A stretch of 64,000 bases of DNA, taken from Rhodospirillum rubrum ATCC 11170 (GTDB lineage Bacteria > Pseudomonadota > Alphaproteobacteria > Rhodospirillales > Rhodospirillaceae). The stretch spans positions 1,721,001-1,785,000 of the forward strand of contig NC_007643.1 in NCBI RefSeq assembly GCF_000013085.1, given 5' to 3'. The position numbers were made by a program, and so were the translations under genes. The notes under the pieces were generated by a model that saw nothing but the letters and a program-made list of their open reading frames with translations, ran no database searches and was not told where the DNA came from. Shown here piece after piece: positions 26,108 through 35,645 of the stretch. Each line of letters opens with the position of its first letter. The stretch's first letter is position 1.

Positions 26108-27486
26108 CTCTTATCCCCCCCCTCCGCCGATCGGGGCTCGCCGGGCGCGCCCTGCATCCCGCCGGTCCGATCGCCGTGCAGATCTTCGGACAGGGCGTGA
26201 ATTTTCTGTCGCAGACCGCTCTGCTCGCCGTTTTCGGCGCGGCTTTCTATGGCCCGGTCGGGCTGGCTCTGGTCGCCGCGGCGACGCTGTGCTTCCTCGG
26301 CGAACTCGGCTATCCGGTCGTGCTGCTAAGCGCCGTGGCCCGCGACGACGATTGGCCCCGGCACTGGCGGATCGCCCTGTTTCAGCGGGTGATGGTCCTG
26401 GGCGGGGGAACGCCCTGCGCGCTTGGCCTGTGGGCCTGGATCTATGGCATCGAGAGCGAAGGCTGGGGAGCGCTGGCGGCGGCGGCGCCCGGGATCATCG
26501 CCTCGGCTTGGCAGCCCGCGCCGCTGCTGTATGGCCAGGGCCGCGCTCAGGCCGCCGCCCTGAGCGTTTATGGGCGCTGGGGCGTTTTTGGCTTGGGCAT
26601 GACCCTGGTGCTGATCCTTGGTGTTCCCTCGGACTGGGCGGTCGGTCTGGTTTTTTCCGCCGGAATGATCGCCCCGCTGCTGTTTTGGCCCTGGCTTGGA
26701 TTGGACGCGGTCTTGCTGCGCCCCCTGGTCAGCCGCCGTCTCGGCCGTCTGGGGAGCGGCGCTTTGGGGTGGTGGGTGATGTCGCTGGTCGGCACCCTCA
26801 ACGACCGTGGGCTGCCCTTCGTCATCGAGGCGACCCGGCCGGCGATTTTGGCTCACGCCCTGCTGGCCCTTCAGGTCTTGCAAGGGCTGACGGCGCTGGC
26901 CGGCCAATTCGACCGCCTGCTTGTTCCCTGGCTGATCGGTCGCCTGAAGGCCCCCGGTTGGGCGAGGGACCTTGCCAAGGTGCAAGGCGGCGTGCTGTCG
27001 ATCGCCCTCGGGGTCGCCGCCCTTTTGGTGGCGATCCTGGCTTTGGCCGCGCCGATGGCCGAGCGCGGCGCCTTGTCGTGGTTTTTGGCGGAATGGGCGC
27101 TTGTCCTGTGCGGCGGCGCCTTTACCGCCGCCATTCTCGCCAAAGGCCGGGAGCGGCCTTTCGCCCGGCGCTTGACGATGCTGGTGATCATCGGGGTGAT
27201 CGCTCAGGCGGGGGTGGTGCTGGCCGACGGGCCGTTCGCCGCGGTGATGATCGTGCGCCTTGTCGTGGCCGGGCTGTGCGTGGTCGTCGCCCTGCGCCTG
27301 CTTGGTTTGTCCGCCCCCCGGGAGGCGTGGTTCCTGGCGGCGGGCGGCGCCGCCTGTGTCGCCCTGGCCAACGCCACCCCGGCCGCCGCCCCGCTGATCG
27401 GCCTTGGCCTTGGATTGGCCGGTCTTGGCCTGTGGCGGGGATGGAAGGCTTGTCGCCACATCGATCGCGGAGAGTCGAAGGGATGA
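26104..27486 (+). CDS. Flippase-like polysaccharide export membrane protein
   Basis: The 460-residue membrane protein (about 12 hydrophobic segments, no soluble domain) looks like a Wzx/MurJ-fold lipid-linked saccharide flippase. The real start is the ATG at 26104, overlapping the previous stop; the longer open frame upstream is read-through of the nucleotidyltransferase gene. It would move undecaprenyl-linked repeat units across the inner membrane. It is followed directly by the priming sugar transferase, which is consistent. Sequence signatures are weak, so the assignment rests on topology and context. Confidence 0.72.
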   Translation: MTLIPPLRRSGLAGRALHPAGPIAVQIFGQGVNFLSQTALLAVFGAAFYGPVGLALVAAATLCFLGELGYPVVLLSAVARDDDWPRHWRIALFQRVMVLGGGTPCALGLWAWIYGIESEGWGALAAAAPGIIASAWQPAPLLYGQGRAQAAALSVYGRWGVFGLGMTLVLILGVPSDWAVGLVFSAGMIAPLLFWPWLGLDAVLLRPLVSRRLGRLGSGALGWWVMSLVGTLNDRGLPFVIEATRPAILAHALLALQVLQGLTALAGQFDRLLVPWLIGRLKAPGWARDLAKVQGGVLSIALGVAALLVAILALAAPMAERGALSWFLAEWALVLCGGAFTAAILAKGRERPFARRLTMLVIIGVIAQAGVVLADGPFAAVMIVRLVVAGLCVVVALRLLGLSAPREAWFLAAGGAACVALANATPAAAPLIGLGLGLAGLGLWRGWKACRHIDRGESKG

Positions 27487-28841
27487 TGGACGGATCGGCA
27501 TCGGGGTATCGGCGGATCGGCGAGGGCCGCGTCGCGGTGGCGATGATCGGGGTGCGCGCCCTTGATCTGATGATTTTGGCTCTTGGCTGCCTGATCGGCT
27601 ATGGCCTGCGCCATGGCACGCCGATGATGCCCGAACCCTATTGGGCGGCGCTGATCATCGCCGCCTTCGTTTTCCAAGGCGCCGGGGGTGGCCTCGGTCT
27701 TTATTCCCGGCGTCGTCCCGGGCCCTTGCCCTCGCAATTGGCGGCGGTGCTGCTCAGCCTCGTGGCGACTTTCCTGGTGCTCTTCGCCCTCGCCTATCTC
27801 GGCAAGGTCTCCCAGGAGTTTTCGCGAAGCTGGGCGGTGACGTGGTTTTTCATCGCCGTCTGCGCGATGACGGCGCTGCGGGTGGGGGTGGCCCGGGTGG
27901 GGACCCTTGCCCCCCTGTGGCGCGCCCGCGCCGTTCTACTGGCCGCCGATGGCGACACCGGTCTCCTCGCCCGGCTGGCCGCCGATGAGGGGCGACGCGT
28001 CGATATCGTGGCCTGTCTCGATCCTGTTCGCGACGGGGCGCGGTTGGCGCGCCATTGCGAGGAGGCCAAGGCCGATGTGGTGTTCGTCGCCGTGCCGCCC
28101 GCGGGGATCGATGACGCCTTGCGGCGGCGTCTGCGCGATCTGCCCTTGCGCATCTGTCTGCTGATTGATCCGCCCATCGCCGATCATCCCCTGGTCGGCC
28201 CCCCGGAAATCATCGCCGGGGCGATCAGCGTCGAGCTGTATCCCCCCGTTCTCGAAGGCGGCGGCGCCCTGATCAAACGCCTCGAGGATCTGGTGCTGGG
28301 CGCGCTTCTGGTGGTGGTCCTCAGCCCGCTGATGGTCCTGGTGGCTTTGGTCGTTCGTCTTGAGGGGGCGGGGCCGGTGCTGTTTTGCCAGAAGCGCTTC
28401 GGCTTTCGCGGCGAGGTTTTCACCATCTTCAAGTTCCGCACCCTGGTCGAAGCGGCGGGGGAGACCCAGGTGGGGCGCGATGATCCCCGGGTAACCCGGG
28501 TCGGCCGGCTGCTGCGTCGCCTCAGCCTTGATGAATTGCCCCAGCTTTTCAATGTGCTGAAGGGTGATATGTCGCTGGTCGGCCCGCGTCCCCACGCCCT
28601 GGCCCATGACGAGGATTTCGCCGCCACCGTCGATATCTACGCCCAGCGCCGCAAGATGAAGCCGGGGATGACCGGCTGGGCCCAGGTTCATGGCTGCCGG
28701 GGGGAGATCCGCTCCCCCCAGGACCTGGAACGTCGGGTCGCCTATGATCTGGCCTATCTCGACCACTGGAGTCTTGGGCTTGATCTGTGGATCCTCGCCC
28801 TGACGCCGCTCCGCCTGATCCGCGATCCCAACGCCTATTGA
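27483..28841 (+). CDS. Exopolysaccharide polyprenyl-phosphate sugar transferase (priming glycosyltransferase)
   Basis: The 452-residue protein has four N-terminal membrane helices (to about 135), a Rossmann-like middle and a C-terminal bacterial sugar transferase domain. Visible hallmarks are the helix-plus-hook LVVVLSPLMVLVALVVRLEG, FKFRTL, DELPQLFNVLKGDMSLVGPRP and KPGMTGWAQVHG. It transfers a sugar-1-phosphate from a UDP-sugar to undecaprenyl phosphate, the first step of repeat-unit synthesis. It starts at 27483, overlapping the flippase stop. Confidence 0.93.
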   Translation: MMDGSASGYRRIGEGRVAVAMIGVRALDLMILALGCLIGYGLRHGTPMMPEPYWAALIIAAFVFQGAGGGLGLYSRRRPGPLPSQLAAVLLSLVATFLVLFALAYLGKVSQEFSRSWAVTWFFIAVCAMTALRVGVARVGTLAPLWRARAVLLAADGDTGLLARLAADEGRRVDIVACLDPVRDGARLARHCEEAKADVVFVAVPPAGIDDALRRRLRDLPLRICLLIDPPIADHPLVGPPEIIAGAISVELYPPVLEGGGALIKRLEDLVLGALLVVVLSPLMVLVALVVRLEGAGPVLFCQKRFGFRGEVFTIFKFRTLVEAAGETQVGRDDPRVTRVGRLLRRLSLDELPQLFNVLKGDMSLVGPRPHALAHDEDFAATVDIYAQRRKMKPGMTGWAQVHGCRGEIRSPQDLERRVAYDLAYLDHWSLGLDLWILALTPLRLIRDPNAY

Positions 28842-28860
28842 CCGTTTTACTCTATTCACT

Positions 28861-30711
28861 CTAGCGGGGGGCGTCGGCCATGCCGCCTTCCACCCAGGCC
28901 AGCCAGCGCAGCAGGCAGAGCGGCCACCACAGCCTGGGATCACTGGGGTGGGCGGCCAGGGCGGTTTTCAGGCGCCCGAGATCAAGATAGCGCGCCGCCA
29001 GGGTCGGCGGGGCCTCGGCCAAGGCTGCCCAATCAAGGTGTCCGACCTGAAACTGTTCGGCCATGCCCAGGCCATGGGTTTTGCCCGCGCCGATGATTTC
29101 GGCCGGTAGGTCGTGGCGGAAGGCTTGGCGTAGGATGCGCTTGCCGCCCCGATCGTCGATCTTCGCGGCGACCGGCAGGGCGAGGGCGGCTTCGACCACC
29201 CGGTAATCGAGGAACGGCGACCGCACCTCGACGCCCGAGGCCATGCCGCTGCGATCGGCGAAGCGCAGGGAATAGGGCAGCAGGGCGCGCAGGGCGTCAT
29301 CGCGCAGGCGCGACGCCAGCGGCTGGTGGTGATAGGCCGCCAGGGCCTCGAAGCGTTCGGCCGAGTCTTGCCAGAACGATCGGGCGATCACCCGGCCATG
29401 GACGCGCCCGGCCATCAACGGGCGGACGATGGCCAAGGGAAGATCCCAGGCGAGGCGGTTGGCCACCAGCCGCGGCGGGCAATGGGCCGAGCCGAGCAGG
29501 GCGCCCAAGGGGCGGAGGCGGCCCAGGCGCAGGTGCTCGCGGGCGAGAAGGGCGCCATAGCGGTTCGTATAGCCGGCGAACAACTCGTCGGCGCCCTCGC
29601 CGGTGATCGCCACCTTGACGCCGCGCGCCGCGATCAACCGATAAAGTCGGAAGGCGGCGACCAGCGAGGGGGTGTTGAAAGGCTGCTCCTGGGCGGCGAG
29701 CAGGGCGTCAAGGTCCGGAGCGGCGGGCAGCGGGGCGACGCGCAGGATGTCGTGGGGCAGGGCGCTGTCGAGCGTGGCGGCGAAGCGGCCGGCCTCGCGC
29801 GTCTCATCGGCTTCGGTGGCGTCGCGATAGCCATAGGTCAGCAGCCCGGCCAGGGCGCCGCGCGGCATGTCGGGCGCCGTGGCCAAGCGGGTGACGATCG
29901 AGGAATCAAGCCCGCCCGAGAGCAGGGCGACCGCCGGAACATCGGCGCGCAGGCGCAGGCGCACGGCATCGCTCAAGGTCGCGCGCAGCGCTTCGGCCGA
30001 CGGCGGCGCTGCTTCCCCGCTGCCCTCCTTTCGCCAATCGTGGAAGCGGCGGCGGTCGATGCCCCCGCTCCGGTCGACCGACCACAGGGCGCCGGCGGGA
30101 ACCTCGACGATGCCGGCGAAGAAGCTGCCGCCGCGATGGTCGGTCAGACCGCCGACCAGGAAATCGAAGACCGCGTCGTCATCGACCCGGGGGGCGATGC
30201 CACTGGCCGCCAGGGTGGCGGCGATGGTGCTGGCGAAGGTCACGCGGCCGCCGGTGTCGCACAAGTACAGCGGTTTGACGCCCAGGCGATCGCGCGACAC
30301 CACCAGCCGATCGCCTGGGGCGTCGAGGAGGACCATGGCCCACATGCCGTTGAAGCGGGCGAAGGCCGCCTCGCCCCACTGCCGCCAGGCGAGCAGAGCG
30401 ACCTCGGTGTCGCTCTCGCCGGCGAAACGCTGGCCCAGGGCCTGAAGGGCCTGGCGCAGTTCGACATAGTTATAGAGCGCGCCATTGAAGACCAGCACGC
30501 TGCCGGTCTCGGGATCGACCATCGGCTGGGCGCCGTCGGCGCCCTTGCCGAAAATCGCCAGCCGCCGATGACCGAGCAGCAGACGGCCGTCCCAGAACGC
30601 CGCCCGGCCCTCGCCATCGGGACCGCGCCGCGCCAGACGGGCGAGCGCCTTGGACACCGCCGCTTCGTCGGCCGGTCCCCGTCGCTCCAAAATCGCCACC
30701 AGCCCGCACAT
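28861..30711 (-). CDS. asnB: Asparagine synthase (glutamine-hydrolysing)
   Basis: A 616-residue enzyme starting MCGLVAILERRGP, so the nucleophile Cys2 is present, unlike the lasso-cyclase homologue at 4203. The glutaminase domain (FNGALYNYVELR, RDRLGVKPLY) is followed by the PP-loop SGGLDSSI and GEGADELFAGY. It makes asparagine or an amidated product. Located in an exopolysaccharide block, it may amidate a sugar acid rather than serve amino-acid supply; the family occurs in many such loci. It starts four bases after the previous stop. Confidence 0.92.
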   Translation of the reverse strand: MCGLVAILERRGPADEAAVSKALARLARRGPDGEGRAAFWDGRLLLGHRRLAIFGKGADGAQPMVDPETGSVLVFNGALYNYVELRQALQALGQRFAGESDTEVALLAWRQWGEAAFARFNGMWAMVLLDAPGDRLVVSRDRLGVKPLYLCDTGGRVTFASTIAATLAASGIAPRVDDDAVFDFLVGGLTDHRGGSFFAGIVEVPAGALWSVDRSGGIDRRRFHDWRKEGSGEAAPPSAEALRATLSDAVRLRLRADVPAVALLSGGLDSSIVTRLATAPDMPRGALAGLLTYGYRDATEADETREAGRFAATLDSALPHDILRVAPLPAAPDLDALLAAQEQPFNTPSLVAAFRLYRLIAARGVKVAITGEGADELFAGYTNRYGALLAREHLRLGRLRPLGALLGSAHCPPRLVANRLAWDLPLAIVRPLMAGRVHGRVIARSFWQDSAERFEALAAYHHQPLASRLRDDALRALLPYSLRFADRSGMASGVEVRSPFLDYRVVEAALALPVAAKIDDRGGKRILRQAFRHDLPAEIIGAGKTHGLGMAEQFQVGHLDWAALAEAPPTLAARYLDLGRLKTALAAHPSDPRLWWPLCLLRWLAWVEGGMADAPR

Positions 30712-30715
30712 GATC

Positions 30716-32440
30716 CTAGGTGTCCTCCGCCCCGCCGCGCCTGAGCCTGATCCATTCCTTGATCACCAGTCCCAGAAAGAGGCTGTTGCTTTTCAGATAG
30801 CGCGGACCGAGATGGCGGGGATCTTGGATCAGCCGGGCAAGCCATTCCAGACCGGCGCGCTGCATCCAGCGCGGGGCCCGCCAGCGCTTGCCGGCGATGA
30901 CATCGATCGATCCGCCGACCCCCATGACATAGGCGACGCCGAGGGCGGCGTGATGACGGGCGAGAAAAGCCTCCTTGGCCGGGCTGGGCATGGCGACGAA
31001 CAGGCAATCGGCCCGCGAGGCGGCGATCGCCGCGACCACGGCGGGTTCCTCGGCCGGGCTGAAATAGCCGTGGTGCCAGCCGGCGAAAACCAGATCGGGA
31101 TAGCGCCGGCGCAAGCTGGCCACCGCCTCGTCCAGCACCGTGGCCTCGGCCCCCAGGATATAGGGGCGGAAGCCGCCCCGGCCGGCGCGGGCGAGCAGGT
31201 GATCCATCAGATCGATGCCGGTGATCCGTTCGGGGATGGCGACGCCCAGCAAACGGGCGGCCCACAGCACCCCCATGCCATCGACACAGACCATATCCGA
31301 GCCGGCGACATCGGCGCGCAACAGCCGATCCCCGCTCATCGCCACCAGCTTGGCGACATTGATATCGGCCTGACGTAGGCGCTGGCGGGTCCGCATCGCG
31401 GTTTCGGCGCGGTCGATCGCCTCGGTCATGGTCAGGGCGTCGACCGGCAGGCCGAACAGCCTTTGGCGCGACCCCGCCGCCTGCGCCAGCATGCGGTCGG
31501 TGAGCGGCCCCAGGCGCCGCCTTTGCCAAGCGCCGATCCGTTGCGGCCCCAAGACGGCCACCGCCAGGGTTTTCAGGCGCCGTTTCAGCCGATCGCGCCA
31601 GCGGTGACGATAGCGGTCGATATGGCGATCGAGGGCGGCGATCTCCTGGGGCGGGGCGGGGAGCGGCGGCTGGGGATCGCAGCGGCGCAAAACCCGCCAG
31701 AGCGTGCCGGGCAAAGCCGTCTGACCTTCCAGCGGCCGCAGGCCGACTCTTTGGCAGAGCCGGTCGAGGGCCGGACCGGTGAAGTAGCCAAGATGGGCGG
31801 CGTGAACATCCTGCCAGCCCGACCACGGCGCGGCGATGTCGGGAACCTCGATCGCCAGAATGCCGCCCGGCGCCAGCAGGCGGCGCAAGCTTACAAGACT
31901 GCCGGCGGGATCGCGCAGGTGTTCCAGGCTATGGAACAGGGCGATCAGGGCGAAAGGCCCGCCGGCCTCCTCGGGGCTGGCGACGAAAGTGACCTTCGTT
32001 CCCCCGAGGGCGACCGCGCGATGGTGGGCATCGGGCTCAATCGCCGCCAAGGGGACATCGGGGCGGTCGCGGTGGATTTCCGACAAGAAGGCGCCATAAC
32101 CCGAGCCGACTTCCAGAACCGCCCCGCCCAAGGGCACGAAGCCGCCAAGGCGGGCCCAGCGCCATTGGGCGATGGCGCGCAGGCGCAAGCTGGCGACGAA
32201 GGCCTCTTGGTGGCGAAAGGCGGCCTCGGCGGTGAACAGGCGTCGGTAGTCGTGTTCATAGAAGCGGGCCTCGTCGGCGGCGCTCAGATCGGGATCCAGG
32301 GATGCGCCCCCACACAGGCCGCAACGCACCAGTTCCTGGCCGAGATCAAGGGTGCGCTCGCGGCCCACTACCCGCTGGTTGACGGTGGCGCCACACAACC
32401 GGCAAGCGCGGCGCGGCCGGTCAAGGTGATAGCCGCTCAT
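30716..32440 (-). CDS. Fusion of class I methyltransferase and WecG/TagA/CpsF glycosyltransferase
   Basis: The ATG at 32440 overlaps the upstream stop as ATGA. The 574-residue protein opens with a Cys-rich knuckle (CRLCGATVN and CGLCGG) and a SAM-binding domain (AVLEVGSGYGAFLSEI, LFHSLEHLRDP) to about residue 240. After a basic linker it continues with a WecG-type domain (about 320-570): INVAKLVAMSGDRLLRADV, CVDGMGVLWAARLLG, ERITGIDLMDHL, and MGVGGSIDVIAGKRWRAP. The first part resembles sugar C- or O-methyltransferases; the second transfers N-acetylmannosamine-like sugars onto lipid-linked acceptors. Both enzymes normally occur as separate proteins. No stop interrupts the frame. Order of action on the sugar is inference. 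Confidence 0.88.
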   Translation of the reverse strand: MSGYHLDRPRRACRLCGATVNQRVVGRERTLDLGQELVRCGLCGGASLDPDLSAADEARFYEHDYRRLFTAEAAFRHQEAFVASLRLRAIAQWRWARLGGFVPLGGAVLEVGSGYGAFLSEIHRDRPDVPLAAIEPDAHHRAVALGGTKVTFVASPEEAGGPFALIALFHSLEHLRDPAGSLVSLRRLLAPGGILAIEVPDIAAPWSGWQDVHAAHLGYFTGPALDRLCQRVGLRPLEGQTALPGTLWRVLRRCDPQPPLPAPPQEIAALDRHIDRYRHRWRDRLKRRLKTLAVAVLGPQRIGAWQRRRLGPLTDRMLAQAAGSRQRLFGLPVDALTMTEAIDRAETAMRTRQRLRQADINVAKLVAMSGDRLLRADVAGSDMVCVDGMGVLWAARLLGVAIPERITGIDLMDHLLARAGRGGFRPYILGAEATVLDEAVASLRRRYPDLVFAGWHHGYFSPAEEPAVVAAIAASRADCLFVAMPSPAKEAFLARHHAALGVAYVMGVGGSIDVIAGKRWRAPRWMQRAGLEWLARLIQDPRHLGPRYLKSNSLFLGLVIKEWIRLRRGGAEDT

Positions 32441-33894
32441 CGGCGTTCCACCGCCGTCAGCCCGGCGCCTCGCCTGCCGGTGATCACGGCCTGCTGGGGG
32501 TGGGCAAGGCCGCTGAGCAGGGCCCGGGTGCCCGGGCGGGGGGCGGTGATGGTGGTATCGCCGATCACCAGCCCCCGCAGATCGGGAGCGGCCGAGGCGT
32601 CGATCAACCCCGGTTCGCCGCCGCAATCGGCCAGAAAATTGCCAAGGATGCTGATATCGCCGACGGCGGCCGATCCCTGGCCGGCGAGCAGCACGGGAAA
32701 GCGGGCGCCGCTGATGACATTGCCCTCGATCAGCACGGTGCGGGCGCCGGCGACGCGGATCGCCTCCTTCGTGGTTCGACCGCCGCCGCTGATGCGGTTG
32801 CCGGTCACGACGATTCCCCGGCTGCCACGATCGATCGCCACGGCCCGCCAGGAAAAGCCGCTGAGGCTGTTGGCGGCGAGCACGATGTCCTCGACCGTTC
32901 CCGGATCGGCGAAATTCAGCAGCAAGATGCCGCCGACCTCGCGACCCGGGGTGCGATCGCTCAGGGTATTGGCGCTGACGCTGCCGGTCTTGCAGCCGTC
33001 GCGCAGCAAAATCGCCGAGGAGCCGTCAAGGGCGTCGTCGAAAACGATGGTGTTGGCGGTGATGGTGAAGGCCTCGGCCCAGTTCAGTTCGATGCAGGCG
33101 TCGACCGGCGTGGCGAGGGCGAAGCTGTTGCCTTCGATGATAACCCCCTCGATCCGCGTTTGCGGTCCGCCGCCCAGGATGTAAACGCAGTTCTGCGCCC
33201 GCCCGCTGTTGGCAATACCGGTGAAATGATTGTCGATGACGCGGATAGCGCCGCGCCGCGCGCCGATCTTGTCGCCGCCGCTTAGATAAACCCCGGGAAC
33301 ATTGCCGTTGGCCTCGAAGCGGCATCCGCGCAGGGTGATGTCTTCCAAGGCCTGGAGAGGGCTGTCGGGCGCCGGACCGATCACCACCCCGCCGCCGCCA
33401 TTCGCGCCATCGCCAAAGCCCGAGATGTGGCAATCGGTCAGGGCCAGCGCGCGGATGGCGCCGCGCAAAGACAGGGCGAAGCCGTGCTGGCCGTCGGCGG
33501 CGGCCGTGGTCTGACGGGCGGCATTGCCCAGGAAGCCCAGGCCGCTGAAGCTGACGTTTTCCAGGCGGTCGTGGCGTTCGATCAGATTGAAGGGCGGCGG
33601 GACATCGTCGGCGGGCTGGGCCAGCACCGAGACCTGGGCGCCGTCGCCGCGCCAGTGCTGGTTGGAGCGCGGCACCAGGGGGCGGCCGATGCGATAACGC
33701 CCCGGGGGAACGTGGAGAATCGGCGCTTCGCTGTCGATGGCGGCTTGAAAGGCGGCGGCGTCATCCTCCTGGCCGTCGCCCCGGGCGCCGAAGTCACGGG
33801 GGGTGACGATCGCGCCCGCCGCCGGCCGGCCGGCGCAGGCCCCCAGCCATCCCGCCAGACCGGCCACGAGCAGGGCGCGCCGGCCGAGCCTCAT
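32437..33894 (-). CDS. Lipoprotein with right-handed parallel beta-helix
   Basis: The 485-residue protein starts at the ATG overlapping the epimerase stop. It has a lipoprotein signal (LVAGLAGWLGAC), so it is probably anchored to a membrane and faces the periplasm. It begins the mature region with TPRDFGARGDGQEDDAAAFQ, typical of pectate-lyase-type folds, and continues as many short turns (NHFTGIANSG, GNSFALATP, ANTLSDRT). Such proteins depolymerise or epimerise polysaccharides, or shear newly made polymer. No active-site set is evident to me, so lyase or hydrolase cannot be told. Confidence 0.82.
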   Translation of the reverse strand: MRLGRRALLVAGLAGWLGACAGRPAAGAIVTPRDFGARGDGQEDDAAAFQAAIDSEAPILHVPPGRYRIGRPLVPRSNQHWRGDGAQVSVLAQPADDVPPPFNLIERHDRLENVSFSGLGFLGNAARQTTAAADGQHGFALSLRGAIRALALTDCHISGFGDGANGGGGVVIGPAPDSPLQALEDITLRGCRFEANGNVPGVYLSGGDKIGARRGAIRVIDNHFTGIANSGRAQNCVYILGGGPQTRIEGVIIEGNSFALATPVDACIELNWAEAFTITANTIVFDDALDGSSAILLRDGCKTGSVSANTLSDRTPGREVGGILLLNFADPGTVEDIVLAANSLSGFSWRAVAIDRGSRGIVVTGNRISGGGRTTKEAIRVAGARTVLIEGNVISGARFPVLLAGQGSAAVGDISILGNFLADCGGEPGLIDASAAPDLRGLVIGDTTITAPRPGTRALLSGLAHPQQAVITGRRGAGLTAVERR

Positions 33895-34880
33895 GATACC
33901 AGGGCGAAGCGGCCGTCGGCGGCGGCGATCTCGGCCAAGGCGCTGTCCACCGGCCGGCGCACCCGCCACCCCAGGCGCCGCCAGGCCCGTTCCGGCGCGC
34001 CAAGCTGCGAGGGGCGGTCGTTGGGGCGGCGCAGGGCCGGATCGGACAGGCAGGTGATGCGAAGGCCCAGCAGATCGGCCAACCGGGTGACCAGATCCTC
34101 GACGCCGAGTTCGCGGCCGCTGCACAGATTGTCGATGGAAAACGGCGCCGGATCGCCATCGCCCAGCAGGGCGATCAGCCCCTCGGCGGCATCCTCCAGG
34201 GCGATATAATCGCGGCGGTGGTCAAGATGGCCAAGCCGCAGGACAATGGGATCGGCCGCGCGCGCGGTGTCGGCCGCGCCGGCCAGACGGTCGAGAACCT
34301 CGGGGATGAGATGGCCGTTCGGATCCCCTGGGCCGATGACGTTGAACAGCCGGGCCACCCGGGCCCAGCGTCCGGGCTGGCGCGCCCAGAGCGCCAGTTG
34401 GTGCTCGTTGGTCAGTTTGCTCAGAGCGTAGATATCGTGGGGGGAGGTCGGGCTTTCCTCGCTCAAAGCGCCGACGCCCCAGTCATAAACCGCCCCCGAC
34501 GAGGCGATGACCACCCGCGCGACGCCCGCCGCCGCCGCCGCGTCAAGCACCGACTGGGTGCCGACGACGTTGATATCGAGGGCGCGGCGGGGATCTTTGG
34601 TGCAGCTTGGAATGTGGTGAAGGGCGGCGAGATGGACGATGGCGGCCGGACGCAGGGCGGCGACGACCCGCCCCGTAAGATCGGCGTCGCGGATATCGCC
34701 GGCGATCACCTCCAGTCCTTCGGTGCGGGCGGGTAACGGCCGGCCGGCCGAGGCGTCGTCAAGAACGGCGACGCGGCTTCCCGCCGCCCGCAGTCCGGCG
34801 ACAACCCGACTGCCGATGAAACCGGCGCCGCCGGTCACCAGAACGCAGCCATCCATGGGCGAGGGGAGGGGCGGGGCCAT
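33891..34880 (-). CDS. NAD-dependent sugar epimerase/dehydratase
   Basis: The 329-residue protein of the extended short-chain dehydrogenase family has the NAD-binding TGGAGFIGS, the serine in ASSGAVYDWG, and the catalytic YALSK (Tyr-Lys). The motif DYIALEDAAEG fits nucleotide-sugar epimerases such as GalE-like enzymes. It would make or interconvert a UDP-sugar used in the polysaccharide. It lies 13 bases after the Wza-like gene. Start could also be the Met at 34856. The exact reaction cannot be assigned. Confidence 0.88.
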   Translation of the reverse strand: MAPPLPSPMDGCVLVTGGAGFIGSRVVAGLRAAGSRVAVLDDASAGRPLPARTEGLEVIAGDIRDADLTGRVVAALRPAAIVHLAALHHIPSCTKDPRRALDINVVGTQSVLDAAAAAGVARVVIASSGAVYDWGVGALSEESPTSPHDIYALSKLTNEHQLALWARQPGRWARVARLFNVIGPGDPNGHLIPEVLDRLAGAADTARAADPIVLRLGHLDHRRDYIALEDAAEGLIALLGDGDPAPFSIDNLCSGRELGVEDLVTRLADLLGLRITCLSDPALRRPNDRPSQLGAPERAWRRLGWRVRRPVDSALAEIAAADGRFALVS

Positions 34881-34893
34881 GGCGGGCGCCGTC

Positions 34894-35475
34894 CTAGAAG
34901 CGCCGCTCGAGCACCCGGACGATATCGCCCGGCTGCACCGGGGTATATTCCTCGGCGCGATAGTCCACCGGCTTGCCGTCCTCCTGGCGAATCAGCAGCA
35001 CTTGCCCTTCGCGCGCCCGGTAATCATAGCCGCCGGCCCGGGCGATGGCGCTCAGCACCGTCATGCCGTCGATATACAGGAACTCGCCCGGCCCGCGAAC
35101 CTCGCCCATCACGTAAACCGGGCGCAGGCTGGAGGATTCGACGGTGACCCGGGGGTCGCGTAGATAGTTTTCCCCACGAATTTTATCGGCTATTCTGCCG
35201 GCCAGCGCCTGGGTGGTCACGCCGGCCGCCGTGATGTCGCCGATCAGCGGCATCGCCAGATTGCCGGTGCTGTCGATGATGAATTCACCCGACAGATTGG
35301 GCTCGTTGAAAACGGTGATGCGGATGTGATTGCCCGGCACCAGGAGATTGCCATCCTTGACGTTGGCGATGGCGCGCGGCGCCTCGCGGTCGGGCAGGGA
35401 AGGGCCGGCGCAGGCGGCGAGTCCCAGGCTGGCCGCGACGACAAGGGTGGTGCAGAGGGACTTGGACAAGGTCAT
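34894..35475 (-). CDS. Polysaccharide export lipoprotein (Wza/GumB-like)
   Basis: The 193-residue protein starts at the ATG at 35475 with GGAG six bases upstream. It has a lipobox (ASLGLAAC), the conserved LVPGNHIRITVFNEPNLSGE segment and a SLBB-like region (VYVMGEVRGPGEF, GYDYRAREGQVLLI). It is short compared with Wza, more like the small Gum-type export components. It would form the outer-membrane exit channel. It heads a leftward block and is divergent from the phosphatase gene at 35646. Confidence 0.92.
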   Translation of the reverse strand: MTLSKSLCTTLVVAASLGLAACAGPSLPDREAPRAIANVKDGNLLVPGNHIRITVFNEPNLSGEFIIDSTGNLAMPLIGDITAAGVTTQALAGRIADKIRGENYLRDPRVTVESSSLRPVYVMGEVRGPGEFLYIDGMTVLSAIARAGGYDYRAREGQVLLIRQEDGKPVDYRAEEYTPVQPGDIVRVLERRF

Positions 35476-35645
35476 CGGAGCTCCGATAGAATCGAGTAAA
35501 AAGTGCAAGGGCTCACAGTCGCTGCTGGGTCGGTTTCTCTTTTTATGAGCGGATTTGGTTGTCTTTCTGTTAATGCCTAGAGCGATAAATTTTGGAAAGC
35601 GACGGGGCGGCCCAGTCGTTCCACGGAAAGGATCAAGGCATCGCG
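35476..35645. promoter_or_regulatory. Divergent promoter region inside the polysaccharide locus
   Basis: These 170 bases separate the Wza-like and phosphatase genes and must hold promoters for both directions. An AT-rich part at about 35540-35595 is visible. No operator repeat stands out. Confidence 0.3.

Noticed and set aside
25854-28841. A single 995-codon frame through the flippase and sugar transferase genes
   Set aside because: Its first 540 residues are an out-of-frame reading of the nucleotidyltransferase and flippase genes; the sugar transferase starts at 27483.
28861-30711. AsnB as a second lasso cyclase
   Set aside because: It keeps the glutaminase Cys2 and the AsnB motifs, so it is a normal amidotransferase.
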